Below are positions 9,640 to 18,118 of a stretch of 64,000 bases of DNA, one piece after another. The position numbers and the translations under genes are program-made. The stretch lies in assembly GCF_014207255.1 (NCBI RefSeq), contig NZ_JACHCZ010000006.1, positions 248,001-312,000 of the forward strand. Direction: 5' to 3'. The notes beneath the pieces were generated by a model, which searched no databases, had not been told where the DNA came from, and worked only from the letters and a program-made list of their open reading frames with translations. The stretch's first letter is position 1; every line of letters begins with the position of its first letter. This stretch comes from Pseudomonas sp. JAI120 (GTDB taxonomy: Bacteria; Pseudomonadota; Gammaproteobacteria; Pseudomonadales; Pseudomonadaceae).

Positions 9640-10142
9640 TGATGGAACAACGATATTGGGAAGAAGTCATTGAAGGAGAAGAACTCGCCAGCCTGTCGTT
9701 TCCACTCACTGTCTATCGATTGGTGATGGCTGCCGGTGCTAGCCGGGATTTTAATTCTATCCACCACAACAGCGAATTTGCGAAATCCACCGGGGCGCCA
9801 GAGATGTATGCGAACAACTACTTGCTACAAGGTATGTGGGAGCGAGCGGTGCGGCAATACATTGGCAATGGGGGGGTAATCCGGCAGCTACGTGGGTTCC
9901 GTATGCGCAATTTCAATACGGTAGGCGACACTGTTGTCGTCAAGGGCCGCGTTGTACGCAAGTGGTTGGAGGGTGTCGGGTTAGTAGAACTTGAGATCTG
10001 GTCGGAAAATACTGGCGGCGTCTCTGTCGGGCCAGGGCGAATAATCGCCATGCTGCCCACAGAGCGACAGCATAGAGCTGACTCGCTGGCGGGTCGCCGG
10101 CCAAGCTTTTCTGAAACGTCACCGCATCCAGTACCTGATTAG
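9636..10142 (+). CDS. MaoC-type enoyl-CoA hydratase, catalytic subunit
   Basis: This 168-residue MaoC-like hot-dog protein begins in an ATGATGATG run overlapping the preceding stop. The segment SRDFNSIHHNSEFA near residues 36-49 corresponds to the R-hydratase motif, with the catalytic Asp and His. It probably hydrates a trans-2-enoyl-CoA made by the acyl-CoA dehydrogenase encoded at the left edge. Its translation appears coupled to the preceding dehydratase-like gene. A terminator follows within about 35 bp, so this is the last gene of the P450 transcript. Confidence 0.78.
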   Translation: MMMEQRYWEEVIEGEELASLSFPLTVYRLVMAAGASRDFNSIHHNSEFAKSTGAPEMYANNYLLQGMWERAVRQYIGNGGVIRQLRGFRMRNFNTVGDTVVVKGRVVRKWLEGVGLVELEIWSENTGGVSVGPGRIIAMLPTERQHRADSLAGRRPSFSETSPHPVPD

Positions 10143-10177
10143 GTATTTACCTATTTACGTCGGCCGCAGGGTCGCAG

Positions 10178-10202
10178 AACGCCTCAATGGGGCGTTTTTT
10201 TT
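10178..10202 (+). terminator. Rho-independent terminator after the MaoC genes
   Basis: The stem AACGCC/GGCGTT with a 7-8-base loop is followed by eight T residues. It ends the alcohol dehydrogenase-to-MaoC operon. Confidence 0.8.
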
Positions 10203-10517
10203 CGCCACGCAAGCGACAGGCGTATAAGCGCTGTTACCTATGTTGATCCTGTGCCTGATGCCGGCGAACGGTTGAAAGCCAAACCGCAGATTGTCGACGC
10301 AGAGTTTGTTCTGAGCTCGTCGGAAGCGACGATTCGACGTGAAGCATCAGGCGCCATGCTGGCCACCGATGAGTCATAGGTATCAACGAACGGTGTGGCG
10401 CCGATTGCGATGGCAATGATGTCAGGGGAACCTTCAGGGAGTGATTTCGCGTTCATTCTCTTAGTGCATCGGAGTGCTGCTCTATCGTGCTCCTGACCGG
10501 TTTTTTGGAGAAACTTT
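10203..10517 (+). promoter_or_regulatory. 315-bp gap upstream of the CoA-transferase gene
   Basis: This stretch follows the terminator and precedes the CoA-transferase, so it should contain that gene's promoter. A short open frame (roughly 10215-10379) has protein-like composition but no start or family that I recognise. It may be a gene remnant or chance. Confidence 0.35.
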
Positions 10518-11684
10518 ATGAAACCTTCCCTTTTGAACGATCTGCGGGTAGTTGATATGACGACCGTTATTTTCGGTCCGTATTGCACGCAGATTCTGGC
10601 TGACTTGGGTGCTGACGTCGTCAAAGTAGAGCCAGATAAAATAGGTGATGCTTCGCGCAACATAGGTAAGTCCGCTAAAACCGCTTACATGGGGCCCCTT
10701 CATCTGCGACTTAACCGGGGGAAACGTTCGGTAGTCTGGGATTTGAAGAGTTCACGCGGCCGCGAAGCGTTTGAACGCTTGCTTGCCAAGAGCGATATCT
10801 TTATTCACAACATTAGGCCGGATGCTGTCGGGCGCGCCAATCTAGACTACGAAACGGTGCGTAAATTACGTCCTGATATTATCTACGTGCACTGCACAGG
10901 GTTCGACACAGTAGGCCCGTACAGCGGGAGGCCGGCTTATGACGATATTATTCAAGCGGCGTCCGGTGCCGCATCGTTACTGCCGCGCGTTGACGGTAAT
11001 CCCGCTCCGCGCTTCATACCGATGGCGTTCGCAGACAAAGTGTCAGGGCTGCACGCCGTTTATGCAGTAATGGCGGCCGTCATTCACCGTATCAGGACCG
11101 GAGAAGGGCAGTACGTGGAAGTCCCCATGCTCGAGTCGATTGCCAGCTTCAATCTGCTGGAGCATCTCTATGAGCGTACCTTCGATCCAGCCATTGGCAG
11201 TACGGGTTACGCCCGCCAGCTTGATCCTTCTCGTCAGCCAATGCGGACGAAGGATGGGTACATCGTTATTGCGCCTTACCAGGATGGACGTTGGCTCAAA
11301 TTCCTCGAGCTCAGTGGTTTGTCCCATGTCCTTGAAGAGCCAGGCTTGACGACGCTCATGGAGCGTCGTACCAACGCTGATCGACTGTATCGCTACATGG
11401 CACAGGTTCTTCCAGAGAAGACCACCGCCGACTGGTTGGCCTTGCTATCGGAACACCAGATCCCTGCAAGTAACGTCAACACGATCGATGATTTACTCGA
11501 CGATCCGCAGCTTAAGGCGTCCGGCCTTTTTACGCTTCGCGAACATCCGACCGAGGGGCGTTATACAGAAGTAGGTCAGCCAGTGCGTTTTTCCGCGGTT
11601 GAAAGAGTTGCGCTAAGGGATGCCCCAACAATCGGACAACACACTGAGGAAATAAGTCGGGAACTGGGCCTTGATTGGCAATGA
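10518..11684 (+). CDS. CaiB/BaiF family III CoA-transferase
   Basis: This 388-residue protein has the family III signature near the N-terminus (GPYCTQILADLGADVVKVE). A conserved Asp in PAYDDIIQ (about 140) corresponds to the catalytic aspartate that forms the acyl-anhydride. The C-terminal region carries the usual HTEEI helix. These enzymes move CoA from a donor thioester to a free carboxylic acid without ATP. Here it would activate the acid produced by the alcohol/aldehyde dehydrogenase pair so that dehydrogenase and MaoC hydratase can act. It has its own transcript start after the terminator at 10.2 kb. Confidence 0.88.
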   Translation: MKPSLLNDLRVVDMTTVIFGPYCTQILADLGADVVKVEPDKIGDASRNIGKSAKTAYMGPLHLRLNRGKRSVVWDLKSSRGREAFERLLAKSDIFIHNIRPDAVGRANLDYETVRKLRPDIIYVHCTGFDTVGPYSGRPAYDDIIQAASGAASLLPRVDGNPAPRFIPMAFADKVSGLHAVYAVMAAVIHRIRTGEGQYVEVPMLESIASFNLLEHLYERTFDPAIGSTGYARQLDPSRQPMRTKDGYIVIAPYQDGRWLKFLELSGLSHVLEEPGLTTLMERRTNADRLYRYMAQVLPEKTTADWLALLSEHQIPASNVNTIDDLLDDPQLKASGLFTLREHPTEGRYTEVGQPVRFSAVERVALRDAPTIGQHTEEISRELGLDWQ

Positions 11685-11916
11685 TTTGGTTATTGGTTAA
11701 TCCGTTTGACGTTAAAAATGGTCTCTGAAGTCGATCGCTGCGGGATGGTTAATCTTGCGAAGTTAAGGCTTCGCCAAGGTGAGTGTCTGCACTTTTAGTC
11801 GCCATTGATTGCAATAAAAAAAACTGGTGTCGCTAAGCACTTGGTTGTCACCGGTGAATACCGGAGGGCAGAGCATAGGGTTTCTCAAGAAAATAAGTAT
11901 AAGAGGAGAGACGTTC

Positions 11917-13758
11917 ATGATGGTGAATCATTCAAAAATTAATAGTAGTTTTGGTGCGGTCTTCGTATATTTGGCATTCAGCCAAAATTGCATGGCCGTG
12001 CAGTTTGATTTGAGCGAGACGTGGCGTGCTCAGATAGACAGTAGCGTTAGCGTAGGATCGGCCTGGCGTACCCAGTCGCCGAGTAAACTCTTGTATACAC
12101 GACTCAATGGGGAACGCGTCGGGAGGTCAGGTGGGTTGGCGACCGTCAATGTGGACGGTGGTGACTTGAACTATTCTCGCGGTGATCGTTTTTCCACTCC
12201 CTATAAATTATTGTCGGATATTCAGATCACCAATGGACAATATGGCGGACTGCTTCGTATAAAAGCGTGGTATGACGACGCATTAGAAAATAGTGGTGTC
12301 CATTCGGGTAGCCAGGCGAATGGTTACAAAAAAGGGGGGAATTTGGATGATAGTGGCGCAGCGAGACTTGCCCGCTATAAAGGTATTGAAGCGCTCGACT
12401 CTTATGTGTGGGGAAAATTTGCCACCGGAGGGGGAGAAACTGAAGTACGCGCAGGCCGGCAGTCGATACCTTGGGGCGGGAGCCTGTTCTTTCAAGGAAT
12501 AAACCAGGTTAATCCAGTCAATTTCTCTGCCTTGCGCAAACCGGGCGCGGACTTGCAGAAGGAAATGTATATTCCTATATGGTCTCTCTATACGAAATTT
12601 ACCTTTGCAGGAGGGGGGGCTGTTGATGCATTTTATCAACTGAAATGGCAGCCCAGTGTTTTTGATACCTGTGGACCTTACTGGGTATCCTTTGAAATGG
12701 GACTTTCTACCAAGGCCGGCGGTACTTGCCAAGGCGCTGCACTTCTGCCGGGCAATACCTCGGAAGCTCAATACAGAGATGGAAACTACTTACCGCTTGG
12801 AGACGGTCGAGAGGGCAGTGACAGTGGTCAGTTCGGCATTGCCTATCATTATCCGCTTGAGTTGATTAATACAGAGATTGGTCTTTACGCCATGCAACTG
12901 AACTCTCGGATGCCCATTATCAGTGCGCGCACCGGCGATGATCCCCCTGGTGCGCTGTTGAATGGTCCTAAATCGGTAGAAAATATTGGCTTGCGACCGG
13001 CAGAGGGCTTTTGGGAGTATCCGGATAATATCCGCATCTTTGGTATCACTACAAAATCAAAGGTTCGCGGTTGGGCGCTGGGAAGCGAGTTAAGCTACAC
13101 CCCTAATCAGCCCGTCCAGAGGAATGCAAATGATATTGTAATGGCGCTTTTTCAAGGGACTGGCCCCCTTGGGCAACAATCAATAATTGCTCGAGATTCG
13201 GGTGTTGGCGTGGATGTTGGCGGTTACGACAGATTGAAAAAAGCTCAGTTTACAGTCAATGCCGCGACTGCACTTCCGGCCATGTTATATGCGCAAAAAG
13301 GAACGTTCGCCAGCGAGGTCGCCGTTCAATATGTTGATGTGGGTGACAGCTTTACAGGCATTCGCTATGGGCGTGGATTTATTTATGGCAGTGGTGCACA
13401 TGAGAGCTTAGGTGGAGGCCACTGCTTGACTGGTAATACACAGCCCGATGGGTGCCGAGACGATGGGTATGTGACGAAATACTCATGGGGGTATCGGTTG
13501 AAAGGGCAGCTTGATTACTCTGTAAGTTATATTGCAGGACTTTGGGTTTCCCCAAATGTATATTTCGCCCATGACGTTAGTGGTTTTTCAAGTGATGGTC
13601 AGATGGTTGAGGGGCGTAAACAGCTTGGTCTTGGTGTTAAGTTTGCTTATCAGTCGCTAACGATGGATGTGAGTTATGTGAATTTTTCTGATAGTGCTAA
13701 GTACGACACCTTTAGGGATCATGATTACGCAAATGCAGCACTGACCTATAAATTTTAA
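11917..13758 (+). CDS. DUF1302-family outer-membrane beta-barrel protein
   Basis: Two adjacent ATGs (11917 and 11920) follow AAGAGGAGAG; I take the first, giving 613 residues. A signal peptide ends near residue 27. The mature part contains the DUF1302 hallmark (GRQSIPWGGSLFFQG followed by NPVNFSALRKPG). The protein ends in aromatic phenylalanine (YKF), as beta-barrels inserted by BAM do. DUF1302 proteins recur beside degradation genes for hydrophobic compounds such as sterols and terpenes, usually next to a DUF1329 gene; none is seen here. A role in substrate passage across the outer membrane is inferred. Confidence 0.82.
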   Translation: MMVNHSKINSSFGAVFVYLAFSQNCMAVQFDLSETWRAQIDSSVSVGSAWRTQSPSKLLYTRLNGERVGRSGGLATVNVDGGDLNYSRGDRFSTPYKLLSDIQITNGQYGGLLRIKAWYDDALENSGVHSGSQANGYKKGGNLDDSGAARLARYKGIEALDSYVWGKFATGGGETEVRAGRQSIPWGGSLFFQGINQVNPVNFSALRKPGADLQKEMYIPIWSLYTKFTFAGGGAVDAFYQLKWQPSVFDTCGPYWVSFEMGLSTKAGGTCQGAALLPGNTSEAQYRDGNYLPLGDGREGSDSGQFGIAYHYPLELINTEIGLYAMQLNSRMPIISARTGDDPPGALLNGPKSVENIGLRPAEGFWEYPDNIRIFGITTKSKVRGWALGSELSYTPNQPVQRNANDIVMALFQGTGPLGQQSIIARDSGVGVDVGGYDRLKKAQFTVNAATALPAMLYAQKGTFASEVAVQYVDVGDSFTGIRYGRGFIYGSGAHESLGGGHCLTGNTQPDGCRDDGYVTKYSWGYRLKGQLDYSVSYIAGLWVSPNVYFAHDVSGFSSDGQMVEGRKQLGLGVKFAYQSLTMDVSYVNFSDSAKYDTFRDHDYANAALTYKF

Positions 13759-13925
13759 GTGGTTCGGAAAATTAACCTTTTAGCATAGGGTTATGAGATG
13801 GGGCGATTCAGAACGCTTGTCCGGCTGGATACGAAAGAAGCTCAATCGCTTGGTTTGGGACTGTAGTGGTCTAATGAAACCGGACACCCATTTAGGCGAG
13901 AATGCTCGCCAGAACGAGGTGTAAG

Positions 13926-14234
13926 ATGACCAAACAACGCCTTACCTTTTCCCCTGAATTCAAGCGCGAGGCTGCCGACCTCGTTCTCAAGCAGGATTAC
14001 AGCTTCATTGAGGCCAGCCGCTCGCTTGGTATCGGCGAGTCGGCTTTGCGCCGATGGGTCGACCAAGTGCAGCAAGAACGCACGGGCGTCACCCCGCAGA
14101 GCAAAGCGCTGACCCCGGAGCAGCAGAAAATCCAAGAGCTGGAAGCCCGAATTGCTCGCCTTGAGCGGGAAAAATCAATCTTAAAAAAGGCTACCGCGCT
14201 CTTGATGTCGGAAGATCTCGAGCGTTCGCGCTGA
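13926..14234 (+). CDS. IS3-family transposase OrfA
   Basis: This 102-residue protein has a helix-turn-helix (SPEFKREAADLVLKQ at residues 9-23, then a SLGIGESALRRWV turn). A leucine-zipper-like coiled coil ends it (about 70-98), as in IS3-family OrfA. It binds the element's ends and is normally joined to OrfB by a -1 frameshift. The partner here is damaged. Confidence 0.88.
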   Translation: MTKQRLTFSPEFKREAADLVLKQDYSFIEASRSLGIGESALRRWVDQVQQERTGVTPQSKALTPEQQKIQELEARIARLEREKSILKKATALLMSEDLERSR

Positions 14235-14562
14235 TTGACCAGTTGAGCATCCACGAGCCGGTTGATTGGCTGTGCAAGGTGTTTGAAGTGACCCGCTCCT
14301 GACCACGTCTGGTGTGGCGGTATCACTTATATCTGGGCTCAAGGGAAATGGCAGTATCTGGCGGTTGTGCTAGATCTTTTTGCCCGCCGTGTTGTGGGTT
14401 GGGCGTTGTCGGGAAAGCCGGATGCCGACTTGGTCATCAAGGCCTTGGACATGGCTTACGAGCAGCGAGGGAAGCCTCAAGGTTTGCTGTTCCACTCCGA
14501 CCAGGGCTCGCAATATGGAAGCCGGAGTTTTCGCCAGCGCCTTTGGCGATATCGCATGCATC
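14235..14562 (+). pseudogene. IS3-family transposase OrfB fragment with internal deletion
   Basis: After a short N-terminal part (SIHEPVDWLCKVFEVTRS) the frame is broken. It resumes at GGITYIWAQGKWQYLAVVLDL, the first part of the rve integrase core. The fragment continues through the DQGSQYGS segment, which holds the second acidic residue, and is cut after QRLWRYRM. The HTH_21 region and the C-terminal glutamate region are absent. It is clearly inactive. Confidence 0.82.
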
Positions 14563-14790
14563 ACCGAGGCAGCCATACGGCAGCTCACCATTGCGTATGG
14601 CGTCTAAAATCCTTTCGACAGCGATGTGAAGATTGGGCCATTGGGGAAAGAGGGTTGCAAGGTTTTCAGGACGAGACCAATCCGCCTGGATAATTTGGGC
14701 TTCGTAACGAGTGAGATTGCACCAGCGCAATGCTGCATCTATAGGACGATAGAAGGTTTTCGTATTCGCATTGAAAACATAGACGCTCAT
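14560..14790 (-). pseudogene. Truncated hypothetical protein (conserved Pseudomonas accessory type)
   Basis: The reverse frame starts at the ATG at 14788-14790 with an excellent GGAGG site 10 bp upstream. About 75 residues (beginning MSVYVFNANTKTFYRPIDAA) read before the frame enters the IS3 fragment. The start resembles a small conserved protein that I associate with accessory regions of pseudomonads; its function is not known to me. The 3' part was removed by the event that also deleted the right end of the insertion sequence. Confidence 0.55.
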
Positions 14791-14846
14791 CTGCAGCGGA
14801 CCTCCATTCCTAATGGATAGGTCTCTCACCGACTATTAATAAATAA

Positions 14847-15104
14847 CTAGCCAATCACGCTAGCCGTTTCCTCGGCAGACCAATTCGGCGAGGTCATTCC
14901 ATTTCCGGTCAAGCAAGTTATTTTTGTAGGCTTGCTAGCTAATCCAAGATTCTGCTGACGGCAGCGCGTTCTGGTACCAGCTTCGTAAGCTGCCTTCCAT
15001 GACCGGAACGGTCGATGAGCAAATATATCCTCCTTGGTCGCCAGCATTTTCGTACGCGCATCACGCTCGTAATCGTCTGGATTTTGCCAATTATAACCAG
15101 CCAA
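14847..15104 (-). CDS. Possible small hypothetical protein
   Basis: An 85-codon reverse frame begins MAGYNWQNPDDYERDART and is protein-like at its N-terminus, but I recognise no family. It may be a remnant upstream of the truncated gene on the same strand. The rest of the stretch between 14.8 and 15.27 kb shows nothing else that I can support. Confidence 0.25.
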   Translation of the reverse strand: MAGYNWQNPDDYERDARTKMLATKEDIFAHRPFRSWKAAYEAGTRTRCRQQNLGLASKPTKITCLTGNGMTSPNWSAEETASVIG

Positions 15105-15268
15105 ATAAGTGAAGCGATATCAAACCTTTGGTGGACGACAGGAGCGCTAGCATCGCTGATGATCAATTGAAGCACTGGCTCTATCGCCGGTTCCGGGCTG
15201 TAAAAAAACGCCAGCGCGCCCGCCGACGCTGTGCGCTAAAAATAATTTAAAGCTGCTGAGGATAGGTC

Positions 15269-16402
15269 ATGACTGATTTTGACGTAATTGTCTTGGGTGC
15301 AGGGACTTGGGGAAGCGCAGCGAGCTGGCAGTTGGCCTCACGTGGTCATAAGGTTCTGGCATTGGACGAGTTTCATCCGCCTCACATGATGGGGTCACAC
15401 GGCGGAGCGACTCGTTTGGCTCGCCAGTCAAATAGCTCAGGGCCCGCCTACATCAAGTTAACTGAATCTGCTTGGTCCCTATGGGCTGAAATTTCGAAGG
15501 CGGCAGCCGAAGATATCCTAGTTACAACAGGTTCTGCGTTCATCGGGGAGCCTGGTTCCGAATGGTTTGATAAGACGCTCTCTAACTTGAAATTGAGTAC
15601 TTTCGAATACGAAGTGTTGGATCAGAGCGAGTCTAAGAGCCGCTTCCCTTGGGTCAAAACGCGCCCTAACGAATTGACCGTTTGGGAGCCCAACGGTGCA
15701 ATTATCTTAGTAGAGCCAGCGATCCGTTCTTTGCAAAAGCTGGCTTCGGAAAAAGGCGCTAAATTTAATTTCAATGAAAAAGTCATTGAGTGGAAGTCGA
15801 CTGAGAACGGCGTCGTAGTAACTACCACTGCAGGTGTCTACCGAGCCAAGAAACTGGTCATCACCGCAGGCGCGCGCTCTAGCAAGGTGCTGGGTACTGA
15901 GCTTCCAGTCGATGTGGAACGCCAAGTCCTAGTCAATTTTAAAGTGCCTAAAGGGCACGCCGCATTGCCTGCCCTTTTCTTTGCAGCGCCCGCAGGCGAC
16001 TCTGCGCTTCCCGCTTATGGGTGCCCGGAGCCTGATGGCACCTATAAATTCAGCTTCGCGACAAGAGCCGACATCATTGATCCTGACACTATCTCTCAAA
16101 AAGTTAGTGAAGGCGATTTCGCTAGGGTAAGGGATATCTTGAGCGAGCGCCTCCCTCAACTCGACGGTGAGCCAGCCAGCTACGCAGTCTGTATGTGGAG
16201 CGAAAGCAAGGATGGCCATTGGATACTGGGAAATCATCCAAAAGAGCCAAATGTCGTTATCGGCGCTGGTTGCACGGGCCGCGGTTTTCGCTATGCGCCC
16301 GTTATTGGTAAGGCACTGGCTGACTTCGTTGAGGGCATCCCGCGGGATGATTTGGACACCTTTGCTATTGGACGTATTCCATTCCATGCCTCGGAGAAGT
16401 AA
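15269..16402 (+). CDS. Monomeric sarcosine oxidase-like FAD-dependent N-methyl amine oxidase
   Basis: This 377-residue DAO-family flavoprotein is close in length to monomeric sarcosine oxidase and N-methyltryptophan oxidase. The FAD dinucleotide motif GAGTWGSA is at residues 10-17. Cys308 in AVCMWS matches the cysteine that binds FAD covalently in sarcosine oxidase. The C-terminal GAGCTGRGFRYAPVIG resembles the family's substrate-lid motif. Such enzymes oxidise an N-methyl group to give formaldehyde, hydrogen peroxide and the demethylated amine. The start has a GAGGA site. The kinase follows two bases after the stop, and a formaldehyde-removing dehydrogenase is encoded at 21.2 kb. The substrate is unknown; sarcosine itself is not favoured, because a phosphorylation/lyase pair is co-located. 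Confidence 0.88.
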   Translation: MTDFDVIVLGAGTWGSAASWQLASRGHKVLALDEFHPPHMMGSHGGATRLARQSNSSGPAYIKLTESAWSLWAEISKAAAEDILVTTGSAFIGEPGSEWFDKTLSNLKLSTFEYEVLDQSESKSRFPWVKTRPNELTVWEPNGAIILVEPAIRSLQKLASEKGAKFNFNEKVIEWKSTENGVVVTTTAGVYRAKKLVITAGARSSKVLGTELPVDVERQVLVNFKVPKGHAALPALFFAAPAGDSALPAYGCPEPDGTYKFSFATRADIIDPDTISQKVSEGDFARVRDILSERLPQLDGEPASYAVCMWSESKDGHWILGNHPKEPNVVIGAGCTGRGFRYAPVIGKALADFVEGIPRDDLDTFAIGRIPFHASEK

Positions 16403-16404
16403 CC

Positions 16405-17349
16405 ATGAGCCAAGATACCGTAGTGCTGGATGAAGTATTGATTGAACGCGCGCGAAAAGTAATAGGGAGCATTGCTGGTTGGGAGCACGATCACATTCAA
16501 CTTGAATGGATGCCGGGTGGAGGCGCGCATAAAAATCTTAAAGGCACTGCAGATGATAAACAGTGCATGATTAAGTTATGGAACACTGACTGGCAGGGCA
16601 TGTCGGTCATGCCGCCGTCCGGTGTGGTCATGGAAAATACTCGTTTGGCCGGCTGCGCAGGATTTGGCGCTTCAGTGCTTGGAATATCTACTAATCCACT
16701 TGCGATGGTCATTGAATTTATTCCTGGTCGTCTGCTTGATGTAAGCGAGAGGTCTGGCATGAAGCGGCTTCTTGACGCTGCACGTCGACTGCACCAGAGT
16801 GAAATCGTCTTCGCTCGTGACTTGAACCCATTCGCTGATGCCCGAGCAATGTTCGCCTGCGCTAGGCAGCGTTCTCTAGACGCCCCCGCTGTCCTTGATG
16901 AAATTTGCCCGGTCATGGCAATGGTCGAAAATGTGATGGATCTGCGTCGGAATGAGTTCTTACCATGCCACAATGACCTATATGGTGCGAACGTATTGGA
17001 GTCAAGTGAAGGCCAAGTTCGGTTGGTTGACTACGACTTAGCGGGTAACGGGGATGTGTGTTATGAACTGGGCTTCATAACAACTTATAGTGATTTGAAT
17101 TACGATCAAACACAGCAGCTTTGCGAAGATTATTTCGGTGAAAGAGATGCTAGGATGTCGGCTCGCGTACAATTAATGGCATTGGCTGCTGACTATAACA
17201 GTTTGGCTCTATGGACAGTTGCAAAGGGCGCAGAAAATAAAAACAGCGATTATGATTATGCGGGCGAGTTTGAACGAAGCCTTAAAAAAGTGTTAAGCAG
17301 AATAGACGATCCTTTGTTTGGGGCGCTAATTAAGGCTGCAAAACGGTAA
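16405..17349 (+). CDS. APH/choline-kinase-like small-molecule kinase
   Basis: This 314-residue protein has the aminoglycoside/choline kinase fold. The catalytic Brenner motif H-x-D-x4-N is HNDLYGAN at residues 189-196. The magnesium-binding DYD triad is at 209-211. It starts two bases after the oxidase stop, so the two are almost certainly co-transcribed and probably coupled. Relatives include choline, ethanolamine and hydroxylysine kinases. Pairing with a class III PLP enzyme of the phospho-lyase type (22.9 kb) suggests phosphorylation of the hydroxyl of an amino alcohol as an activating step. An antibiotic-resistance role is unlikely in this context. Confidence 0.82.
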   Translation: MSQDTVVLDEVLIERARKVIGSIAGWEHDHIQLEWMPGGGAHKNLKGTADDKQCMIKLWNTDWQGMSVMPPSGVVMENTRLAGCAGFGASVLGISTNPLAMVIEFIPGRLLDVSERSGMKRLLDAARRLHQSEIVFARDLNPFADARAMFACARQRSLDAPAVLDEICPVMAMVENVMDLRRNEFLPCHNDLYGANVLESSEGQVRLVDYDLAGNGDVCYELGFITTYSDLNYDQTQQLCEDYFGERDARMSARVQLMALAADYNSLALWTVAKGAENKNSDYDYAGEFERSLKKVLSRIDDPLFGALIKAAKR

Positions 17350-17357
17350 TGTAATAC

Positions 17358-17388
17358 AGCCCCGGCAAATGCCGGGGCTTTAGTTTTT
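17358..17388 (+). terminator. Rho-independent terminator after the kinase gene
   Basis: The stem AGCCCCGGCA/TGCCGGGGCT with a 2-base loop is followed by TTAGTTTTT. It lies just before the histidine-phosphatase start, so that gene would depend on read-through or a promoter inside this short gap. Confidence 0.85.
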
Positions 17389-17416
17389 GAAGAATCTGCG
17401 ATGGTCGGGAGTCAGA

Positions 17417-18118
17417 ATGGAAACTTGTGCGCGAAGAAGGATTTACATTGTAAGGCATGGTGAGGTCGATTACTTTGCGGCCAGTTCGTTGCCTGTAGAT
17501 CCAGTATTAACGCCTAAAGGCATCCAGCAATCATTATCTACGGCACGATTTATAGCGGCTCAGGAAGTGAAGATTGATCGAGTCGTAACGTCCAGCTATG
17601 TGCGCGCGAAAAAGACGGCCGAAATTATTGTTGGAGAGCTAAAACAGACCCTGTCTCCAGTGATTGAGTCATCGTTCCGAGAGATTAGTGCTGGGGATGT
17701 TACGGCGCTCTCGGCAGCGGCCTTGAGGGCGTCATGTTTTGTGGGAATGCATCAGGTGCCTCTGTCAAGTAAGTTTATGAACGGTGAGCGGATAGAGGAT
17801 TTCACCGTCCGCGTGAACAACGCTATGGATAATTTATTAGCAGATCAGTCATGGAATAATCTTTTAATTGTAGCTCATGGAGGCGTTAATACAGCTCTCT
17901 TGTCGCGTGCTTTGTCAGGTGCTGATAGTTCATATATTGCTACTATTGAGCAGGATTACGCTTGTTTGAATATTTTAGAGGTTGGAAGTGGCGGCAAGGG
18001 GTGGGTGGTGCGGTTAGTTAATTACACCCATGAGCGGTCTTTGTCCAAAAGTCCCGGACAGACCACCATGGAGCGTTTTCTTCAAGGATATGAGACTAAA
18101 CATATAAAAAATCAGTAA
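17417..18118 (+). CDS. Histidine phosphatase superfamily protein (phosphoglycerate mutase-like)
   Basis: This 233-residue protein has the catalytic RHG motif (IVRHGEVDYF, about residues 12-21) and the second histidine in IVAHGGVN (about 154-161). Arg in SSYVRAKKTAE matches the phosphate pocket. I chose the ATG at 17417, shortly upstream of the RHG strand, with a GGGAG site; a TTG at 17387 is also open. The branch includes phosphatases of small metabolites and RNA nucleotides. Beside a kinase and a phospho-lyase it might hydrolyse a dead-end phosphorylated intermediate; this is conjecture. Its 3' end overlaps the convergent LuxR gene by 7 bp. Confidence 0.82.
   Translation: METCARRRIYIVRHGEVDYFAASSLPVDPVLTPKGIQQSLSTARFIAAQEVKIDRVVTSSYVRAKKTAEIIVGELKQTLSPVIESSFREISAGDVTALSAAALRASCFVGMHQVPLSSKFMNGERIEDFTVRVNNAMDNLLADQSWNNLLIVAHGGVNTALLSRALSGADSSYIATIEQDYACLNILEVGSGGKGWVVRLVNYTHERSLSKSPGQTTMERFLQGYETKHIKNQ

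Larger units (their letters stand above)
13862..14562 (+). mobile_element. IS3-family insertion sequence remnant
   Basis: The element begins about TGTAGTGGTC at 13862, contains an intact orfA and an orfB with a large internal deletion, and stops abruptly near 14560. Its right terminal repeat is missing. The junction fuses it to the truncated reverse-strand gene described separately. It cannot transpose on its own. Confidence 0.8.

Noticed and set aside
10215..10379. Short open frame in the gap before the CoA-transferase
   Set aside because: Protein-like but without a start codon, ribosome site or known family; recorded only as part of the gap.
16405..17349. Kinase gene as an aminoglycoside resistance determinant
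   Set aside because: The fold is shared, but the gene is coupled to a catabolic oxidase gene and lies with catabolic genes; small-metabolite kinase fits better.
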